This document shows positions 56,855-64,000 of a stretch of 64,000 bases of DNA, one piece after another; the stretch's first letter is position 1, and every line of letters starts with the position of its first letter. This stretch comes from Nectonema munidae (taxonomy: Eukaryota; Nematomorpha; Nectonematoida; Nectonematidae). Under the pieces are notes generated by a model that searched no databases, was not told the origin of the DNA, and saw nothing but the letters and a program-made list of their open reading frames with translations. The stretch spans positions 1,054,001 through 1,118,000 of the forward strand of contig JAUIRK010001051.1 in the NCBI GenBank assembly GCA_030549495.1. Direction: 5' to 3'. The translations under genes and the position numbers were made by a program.

Positions 56855-58040
56855 GAGAGAGAGAGCTTTATTTTAGAAAAAAAAACACATGCAAATGTAA
56901 TACAAATACTATAAATTTTCACAAAAATTGTTTTATATAAACACAGATACTACAAATTTGAGTTGAGAAAGTTTGTCAATGTAACCATTGAAGTTTAACT
57001 TGCTGTTGAAGGTTAATCCAAGTACGTTAAAGTTATTAACTTCTTTAATTCCTGTTAAACTTGAAAAGTCATATTTTTTATATATTTTTTTAGAAATTAA
57101 CATGCAATGTGATTTCGCTTTATTTAAAACAAAATTGTTGTTGCTACACCATTCATAAAATGGATTCAATTGATTAGTTAAAGTATTAATATCAAGGATT
57201 TCAGAATTTTTCAATTTGGACAGTTTGTTGGTTGGTTGTTTTTAGTTTGTTGAGACAGAGGAACTTATGCAAAAATATCTGCAAACAAGAGAAGTTTATA
57301 AAATTCAGAAAATGAAAATATATTATTATTTGATATATTAAAAAGTATGGGCTCCAAAATGAATCCTTGTAGGACTCCATTTTTAAGAGCTAGAGTATCA
57401 GAAACGACTACATTCACTTTCACCTTTTGGATTATATTTCCAAAATATGAGAACAAAAACATAAGAGACTTCTTACCCAATTCACAATTATGTAAGTTTT
57501 TTATGATAGACAAATGATTAACTCTATTAAAGGCCTTCAGAAGATCAAAAAAGAAAAGTAATACTTCATCCTTATTTTCTAAAATTTCAACCATTTTTTG
57601 TATTAAACACGCATGGAAAGCTTCTGTTGAATAGTTTTGTCTAAATCCGAATTGAAAATCATTCAAATAGTTTATAGAAATAAAATAATGTTTTAATGAT
57701 GGTGTAGGAATTCTTCAAAAATTTTGGAAAGTGTAGGTATTATTGAAACCGGCCTGTAGTAATTCAAACAAGATCGATAACTTTTTTTATATATAGGAAC
57801 AACTTTATGCAGTTTAAGTATATCTGGAAAAATTGAGTGAGTTATTTATACCATGACACAAAGCGAAACAAATATATTACTTCATTAATTTTACATGATT
57901 AATTGATATTCCATATATTTCTTTACTCTCTATTTTTTTCATTTTATCTATTACATATAGAAGTGATTCAATTGTACAGAACTCAAAATCAAAAGATCTT
58001 ATGTTATTATTAAATATTGGAAAAAGAGCATTTAATCATA
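56855..58040 (-). pseudogene. LINE reverse transcriptase fragment
   Basis: Minus strand, 5' to 3': ESKEIYGISINHVKLMK near 57910, KVVPIYKKSYRSCLNYYRPV near 57780, NDFQFGFRQNYSTEAFHACL at 57666, FDLLKAFNRVNHLSIIKNLH, NGVLQGFILEPILFNI (usually VPQGSILGPLLF), FADIFA where YADD is expected, and LNKAKSHCMLISKKIYKKY at about 57130. It ends in a (CT)n tail at 56855-56866 near AATAAAG. Several stops. Its tail type resembles the LINE end at 37117. Confidence 0.85.
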
Positions 58041-58528
58041 GTTAAAATATGATATATATATTAACACGTAACATTATTTATCATTGATTGTATTTATATG
58101 TATACTCGTATTTTGTAAATTTATCATATGCATATATATTAAATCATAGTATGCATCATTAAGTAAAAATTTATTCTATTCTATGTCTACATAATATTTA
58201 ATTTTGTTCATTAAAATATTATTTTTTTATATCTAGTCTAACCATGAATAGCTGAAGAAATCTCGATGAAGTAATAAATCTTCCTTTTTCTTCTCCAGTG
58301 GTAGACCAAATATAATGAATACATATTATATATACAATGCCAACTTTTGCAAAAAATTTTGATTTGTGTAAATAAATAAAATTCTTTCTCTAGTCTAGTC
58401 GTAAAATGACGATTTTTTTAAATATCTTCGATAAATCATCTAAAATATTTTTGAAAACTTTTCGACACAAAACATGTAAATTTTAACAAAATATTTATTT
58501 TTGTTAAAATTAATTTTATTTTTTTTAG

Positions 58529-58941
58529 ATAAAACTAGTAACTTCTGTACTAAACAATACAATAATAATAATAAAGGTAAAAATGTTTTTTATGAATTAT
58601 TTATTTTATTACCTTTTATAATTAAAATACAGTCAAGCCTGTTTAAGAGACGATTTAAAAAACCAACAAAAGTAGCTTTTTGGAACAAACAGTCCTTTAA
58701 TCATAATTGATTAGTCAGCATCACTTGGTATTGAAACTACACTATAACTATAGACAGTTTGTTTCTTATAAACCAAGCTTGACTGTATTAAACATATTTT
58801 AAAAGTGAAATGTTCCTATTATTAATGATATTTTAGGACATCAGGATCCTTTAAAAACTATCACAGATACATTACAATTATTTGGTAAATATGTTTCTGA
58901 TTGTTTACCCAAATACGTCCAAAGATATCAAATACAACACG
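58529..58941 (+). CDS. NDUFS3: NADH:ubiquinone oxidoreductase 30 kDa subunit, two exons of a partial gene
   Basis: Exons 58529-58576 and 58837-58941, both with GT-AG borders and phase 1 at each join. The second reads GHQDPLKTITDTLQLFGKYV and SDCLPKYVQRYQIQH; the F-G-x-Y-V-x-x-x-L-P-K-Y-V-Q block is the start of the mature NDUFS3 subunit of mitochondrial complex I (matrix arm, near the quinone site). The first (KTSNFCTKQYNNNNKG) would be the end of the mitochondrial targeting segment. The exon with the start codon, and all exons after 58941, were not found; later exons are not visible in the next 5 kb, so the gene must continue beyond the window across a large, repeat-filled intron, or is a fragment. 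The intervening 260-bp intron holds a MITE. Confidence 0.78.
58630..58785. mobile_element. pogo/Tigger-type MITE in NDUFS3 intron
   Basis: Termini CAGTCAAGCCTGTTTAAGAG and CAGTCAAGCTTGGTTTATAA (minus strand), with TA on each side as the target duplication. The body of 156 bp has no coding. The first 9 bp are identical inverted copies; it is a different family from the Tigger element at 42480-45783. Confidence 0.82.
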
Positions 58942-59329
58942 GTAAACTTAATTTATATACAATTTTAATTTGTCCATATTTTCTACATTTGTATAATAAA
59001 TAGAGAAATCCTTATATTTTTCGTTGATGTAAGTATTTGTTTCATTAAAATTTTGATGGTAACGGATTCTAAAAACTAAATGAATTTGATACAGGCATTA
59101 AAGCGTTTACTTTAAAATTTTAAAATAAACAGATATTTAAACGAAGATTTAAATAAAGAAAGAAGATAGAAGGTAAAAAATTTTTACTATCTAGATTTTA
59201 AAGAAATATGTTATTTTAACTCTTTGAGGAGGACAATTTTTAAGACTAATTGTCTGGTTTAAAAGCAGATGATTTTCATTTCTTCACAAACTAGTATCAA
59301 ACTGGTCCCCATATTTTTAAACTGAATGG
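58942..59329. other. Stretch after the second NDUFS3 exon, nothing recognised
   Basis: AT-rich, presumably intronic if the NDUFS3 gene continues. No further exon of that gene found. Confidence 0.4.
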
Positions 59330-59460
59330 TCCTGGAAGGTAAAGGTACATTGGAGTGGTATCATTCATAAGGCACAATTGCATCACTTGTGTAGACCTAT
59401 AGGAAAATATGACCTGATGCTGGATTAAAATCAAGAATCTGTGGTTACGAGGCTAAGTGC
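59330..59460 (-). repeat. tRNA-derived SINE, copy 5 (diverged)
   Basis: The plus strand shows the reverse of the family tail: GGTAAAGGTACATTGGAGTG, then CATAAGGCACAATTGCATCA and the TAGGAAAATATGACCTGATG region. It aligns with copy 2 at 6550-6700. The tRNA head end is eroded. Confidence 0.55.
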
Positions 59461-59774
59461 CACTTAAATAACAGTTAAAAACTTAAAATTATTGAGCATT
59501 TGAATCTGCTTATTCTCAATTGAATGTATTATTCTTTATTTTTGAATTTTTCATATAAGACTAATTGAAAAATATAAGCAGAGGCTTCATTTTTGAAGAC
59601 CTAGATCTCGTTATAAAGAATTATTAAAAGTAAAATAACGAAGGCACTTTTTCCAAGACATTTGATATACTCACCGTTTTTCACTTTATTTGTCAATCCT
59701 TACTTTTCACATATTGCGCTCTCCTTGACAATTTGATCATATTTTATTGTACATTTTAAAAAGGTTTAGTTATC

Positions 59775-60508
59775 ATCAGAGTTGCGTGGTTAAAGTTCGA
59801 GATTTTAAAGCAATAGGAATCGGAGTTGGTATCCAATCAAACTTAGTAGATGCAAGCGGGTTTTTTTGGGTATTAAAAATAATTTCTTAAAATAATTTAA
59901 ATAATGGAAAAAAGTTTACCTCTGTAAGCTTATGGCGTGTTCTTTCTTTTGCCTACACGGGAAGTAACAGTCGGCTTTAAATATTGCTGTAGGAGTAAGT
60001 TTTTTTAAGTATTGGTATCGGAACCCCCTTTTTGTAACTACTTGGAGTTAGAGTGAGATATTTTGCTTGACCAAAAACATGGAAAAATACAAACTTGGAT
60101 TAGTAAATAACTCTAGCTAGTGAACACTAAATATTTTTTCAGACTTAACGCATTCCTGTAAACTTATATGATCTCTTTATTAGGGTTGCAGGACTCCAAG
60201 CCTACTTGCACTCCAAGCACATACAAAAATCGGACTCTAAATACTAAAAAATTCAACTCTGCCTCTTAAATTTTATTAAATACCGATTGCGACTTCTATG
60301 CCTTCAAAATAAATGCTGCACAGATGGGAGCTAGTTCCAGTACTTATGGATATAAAATCATTTTTTATGGTTTAACAAAGATTATATAGAAAATATAACA
60401 TGCTTTTCAATTTTACGAATCGAAGTACCAATCTTCTATGCTATTCTGACTCCTGCATCTTTGAAATCTCCGGCACTTTTAATTACGATTCCGAATCTGC
60501 AACCCTGT
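59775..60508. mobile_element. Non-autonomous hAT-like remnants rich in GGAGT/ACTCC words
   Basis: 60182-60508 has AGGGTTGCAGGACTCC at the left and AGGGTTGCAGATTCGGAATC (minus strand) at the right, an imperfect inverted pair. 59779-60130 starts AGAGTTGCGTGG and carries GGAATCGGAGTTGG and ACTTGGAGTTAGAG words of the same flavour. No target duplication and no coding; limits are approximate. Confidence 0.4.
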
Positions 60509-60518
60509 TCGGTTAGAT

Positions 60519-61238
60519 CAGTGTTGCTTAACCTTTAGGATCTGTTTACCCCTATATTTTATGGAAAAAAATTTTATGACCTCTATTAAATTCTTTTTGA
60601 TTCAGCCGGTTAAAGTTAAAAATAAGAAAATTTACATGTTATACTTTTTTAATACAAACACTTGTTAAAAGAAAGTTTAATTGAAAAAATTTATTTAAAT
60701 TAATATAATCTAACAAATTCAGTATAATTTAATTCGAAGGCTGGTATTGTTTGTCAGACAAAAGTTTTTCAAAACATGGTGTAATGCTCGACAGACAGCA
60801 TCTCGTGTCTGAATCAATTGCAAGCTTATTACGTGCACTTGTTTTTAAAGACATCATTGCACAAAATTCAGTCTCGCAACAATAAGTTGAGGTGACTGTA
60901 TCAAAAAAATCATAGCACGTTTGGAAAGAATAGGATAAACAGTTTTTAATTTGGCCCAGAATGATGGAAGTGCTTGCTCGAAAAAAAATCAAGTTTTAAT
61001 TGACTGTCTTCTCTTATTTGAAGAAACTCCACTTTGGCAGCAACATCAGAGTCATCAATGCTACTTTCGCTCACTGAAAACGGTCTGGTGATCCAAATGT
61101 CATTAGAACGGCTATTTAACTATGGAAAATAGTTTTCAATTGCTTGATTGCAAGCAACATGTGTGAGATTTAAAATGATGTTTGATTTTAAGGGCTAAAT
61201 TATTAATTGATTGCATCATACAATCTGGATTAATGAAG
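60519..61238 (-). mobile_element. Internally deleted copy of the hAT element at 37828-41256
   Basis: Starts CAGTGTTGCTTAACC. It follows the 37828 element closely through its C-terminal coding (60992-60729, with TSTYCCETEFCAMMSLKTSA) to about 61150, then jumps to sequence matching 41020-41110. About 2.6 kb of the interior is therefore missing. It stops abruptly at GGATTAATGA, where the (GAA)n end of the next LINE begins. Confidence 0.8.
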
Positions 61239-61407
61239 AAGAAGAAGAAGAAGAAAGAAGAAGAAGAAATTTATTTCGCAAAATAATAGATATTCATGAT
61301 ATAATTATAAGATTAAAATCAAAATGGATATTATCAATACAGTTTTCACAAAGTAGAGAGATATATGTAATTTTATAGAATTTATAATTTGCAAGGCTAT
61401 ATCAAAA

Positions 61408-61420
61408 GGTCTCTTGGACC
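61408..61420 (-). other. Stem-loop in LINE 3' UTR (copy 3 of 3)
   Basis: Minus strand GGTC-CAAGA-GACC with preceding GAATCATACCAGC, the counterpart of GAATCATGTTAAGC in the LINE at 25680. Followed by TTTTGATATAGCCTTGCAAA. Confidence 0.55.
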
Positions 61421-61663
61421 GCTGGTATGATTCACCTTCTCAATATAAGTAGTTTGGCTAGAAAATTCGGAAAGATTAGATAGAAAGTTAGAGAAATTGA
61501 ATATTATATGAATATATTATTGGACAACTAAGTCAAAAGCATACACAAAATTAGGAAAAAATGAAACATGAAAAAGCTATTCAAAACGATATACACAAAT
61601 AAAATATTTAAAAAAAAAATCACTTTATACAAAAAAACTTAACAGAAAGGAAACAAAACAGGA

Positions 61664-64000
61664 TTAATTTTTCAACATATTGGTACAAGTATAACAATTT
61701 ACATTACATGATTCTTGAAATATATAACTACTGATTGCTGACGATTTCAGATGATACTTAAAAGTTGAATATGAAAGAAATATATCTGAAGGTTTAAACG
61801 AATTTGACGTCCAAAGATCATAAGCTTTGTTAATGATGGACTGTGATGAGCCTGACAGTTTGAACAATCCTATTCTAGGTGTGTCCGGATGTCTCAAGAA
61901 GTAATTTGAATTATTATCTTTTCTTGTTGTGAAAAAATCGTGAAAAACTAAAGGAAGCATGTAGTTTAAATATTTGTATATGAAGGTATATATACTTCTT
62001 CTGTATATGTCCTTATACTTTAATAAAGAGTTATCATAGAATAATGAATTAGTATGGCTGATAAAAGATTTACGAAAAATTATCCTCAACGCTTTTTTCT
62101 GAATTGCAAAAATGTTTGAGTTGCTGTGACCCCAATTAGATATGCTGTAATTTAGATGTGGTAAGAAGAGAGATTTATACAGCATCAAATGTATTTCAGG
62201 TGATAGTATATTTTTTGTTTTTGTAAACATACTTATAATAGAACTTAGCTTACCTGATAAACTAGACAAATGCATATGCCAGTTTAGCTTATCATCTATC
62301 AATAAGCCCAAATAATTAAGGTAATGCACACGCTCTATTTTTATTTTCTCAAATAATTGATCAGCATTGATTTTGCAATTTGTGAAGAACATGGCCTTTG
62401 TTTTGCTTTTGTTGATTAGCATGCCATTATCATTAAGCCAGCTTTCAATATTAAAAAGATTTTCTTCAATACTTCTTGATACTATTTATGAAGATTTTTG
62501 TGTAAAGACAGAAGAATCAAAGGGCAAAATCAAAGTCAAATCATCCGCATACATTACTATATCTGAGTCCGGAAAGTGCCCGAATATGTCATTTATAAAT
62601 ACAATGAAAATAAGAGGAGCGAGAATGGAACCCTGTGGAACACCTGAGTTCACTAGTATGCTACTTGAAACCGCCGAATTAATAACTACTCTTTGGTATC
62701 GATCTGATAAATATGAACTGAAAAATTTAATCAGACTTTTCGAAACACCAAGAAGGCGAAGTTTATGAAGAATTAAAGAGTGTGGGATGGACTCAAAGGC
62801 TCGACTCAAATCCAAGAAAAAAGAAAAAACACTACTTTTAGCTTTCAGCTGATTAACAATTTTTTGTATAAATAATGAATGAAGAAGTTGCGTGGAGTGA
62901 AATTTACGAAATCCGAATTGATTCTGATTGATAAGTAAGTTAGATTCAAAATAATTAACTAATTGTTTATATAGAATTCTCTCTAAGAGTTTGCCAACTG
63001 TACATATCAAAGAAACTGGGCGATAATTTGTAAGTAAATTATGATTACCTTTTTTGTATACTGGAAGAACTTTTGTAAGTTTAAATATTTTTGGAAAATA
63101 ATGAGAGTCTAAGCATCTGTTAAATCCGTTAAAGAGAATAGAACTAATATAGTTCCCAATAAGTTTTAAATGTCTAGCAGAAATATTGAAAAGGTCAGTT
63201 GCACTACTTTTTTTAAGTTCTTTAATACCGTAAAGAAGAAAAAAGTTAAAACATCATTCATCGTTAATGGCTTGAAAATAAATTCGTTATTAGCGCATAA
63301 AGATATTTGAGGATTGGGATAACTGCTTCTTGTATTGAAATTGCTACTAAAATGCTCATTAAACAAGACTGATATAGACAAATCATCCGAATATAACTTC
63401 TCTTCATGTAAAATTTCCAGTTTTTTGGTAATTCTAGGAAAAATTAGATTATTCATTTTTTTTCCACAGGGTTTTAGGGTTATTTTTCTTAGAGTCTAAG
63501 TATGCAGAAAAATGAGCTCTTTTAGCTTGACGAACCTTATGCTTGATAAGATTTCTTAATTCTTTATAATCATTTTTTAGTTTTCCTTGTAAAATATTAC
63601 TTGACTGTTTCAACTTTTTGTGTATATAATTTCTTTTATTTATCAAAAAAATGATTTCTCTGGTACACCAAGGGTTAGCTTTATGTTTTTTGACATTCGG
63701 TTTATGAATTAATTTTGTAGACTGTTGAACAAGATCAGACAAAATATTGATAAAAGAATCGAATAGTGTATCAATTGAACAATTTAGGTTATATACCAAA
63801 AACGAGTTCCAGTCCACACTTGAAGCTTTTTGTACAAAAAGGGTCTCATTAAAATGGGGAAACTTAGTTCTATTCATATTAGTAGATAAATCTAGAGAAA
63901 TAAGTATTGGATAGTGATCGGAGAATGACTCCTTTAAAATATAGGCTTTATATTTGAATTGATCTTTCTTGATAAAAAAATTATCTAATAAACTGTTGGA
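61664..64000 (-). pseudogene. LINE ORF2 (endonuclease end, reverse transcriptase), lightly broken
   Basis: From the right: SNSLLDNFFIKKDQFKYKA and ESFSDHYPILISLDLS (endonuclease end, 63990-63880), NPWCTREIIFLINKRNYIHK (63660), then the reverse transcriptase: NQNQFGFRKFHSTQLLHSL (62925), FFLDLSRAFESIPHSLILHK, VNSGVPQGSILAPLIFIVFI (62640) and VMYADDLTLILPF (62560), LINKSKTKAMFFTNCKIN (62420), and the C-terminus SLFLPHLNYSISNWGHSN with a cysteine end CNVNCYTCTNM (61690). Only about three frame changes or stops between 63877 and 61664, so it is younger than the copy at 25680. The 5' end lies outside. Confidence 0.9.

Larger units (their letters stand above)
61239..64000 (-). mobile_element. Non-LTR retrotransposon, 3' two-thirds, continues past the window
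   Basis: Minus strand with 3' (TTC)n tail at 61239-61268 and AATAAATTTC beside it. Coding runs from the end of the endonuclease at the window edge to a stop near 61664. It is inserted in the hAT derivative at 60519-61238. Same general group as the LINE at 25680 but a separate family by protein sequence. Confidence 0.9.

Overview
The window is AT-rich animal DNA (eukaryotic: GT-AG introns, many only 50-70 bp, plus SINEs, LINEs and hAT/pogo transposons). The phylum cannot be fixed from the sequence; an invertebrate is most likely. Host genes are scattered exons separated by introns swollen with transposons.

Layout. (1) 738-11258, + strand: the 3' half of an ATM-type kinase gene: end of the FAT region, then the whole PI3K-like kinase core; the final FATC exon is uncertain. 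Its introns hold a hAT element with TTF-type zinc-finger coding (3302-5047), an inverted SINE pair and a piggyBac-like scrap. (2) 11.3-16.6 kb: unidentified, slightly more GC-rich DNA cut by a 2.7 kb hAT element with a perfect 8-bp target duplication. (3) 16.8-18.2 kb, - strand: a gene resembling the SAMD3-like family. (4) 18.2-32 kb: repeats only, namely nested hAT/MITE/SINE copies, tandem repeats and a nearly full but decayed non-LTR retrotransposon (25.7-29.5 kb). (5) 32.1-49.3 kb, + strand: a complete RAD54B-like gene in nine exons that join in one open frame (about 828 aa). Its introns hold at least four hAT insertions, one pogo/Tigger element, a foldback element and LINE pieces, some nested several deep. 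(6) 50-56 kb: two different tandem arrays, a SINE and an RTE-like LINE fragment. (7) 56.9-58.0 kb: a LINE fragment; 58.5-58.9 kb: two exons of NDUFS3 (complex I 30 kDa subunit) with a pogo-type MITE in the intron. (8) 59-64 kb: SINE and hAT remnants, then a LINE running off the right edge.

Two of the host genes, ATM and RAD54B, act in the DNA double-strand-break response (signalling kinase and recombination motor), but nothing shows that their proximity is functional. The most notable non-gene signals are: a short stem-loop shared by the 3' ends of three LINE copies with paired base changes; a chain of insertions (RAD54B intron > hAT > smaller hAT > LINE); at least ten hAT-type insertions, five with 8-bp target duplications; and a 150-bp tandem repeat whose length is a whole number of codons.
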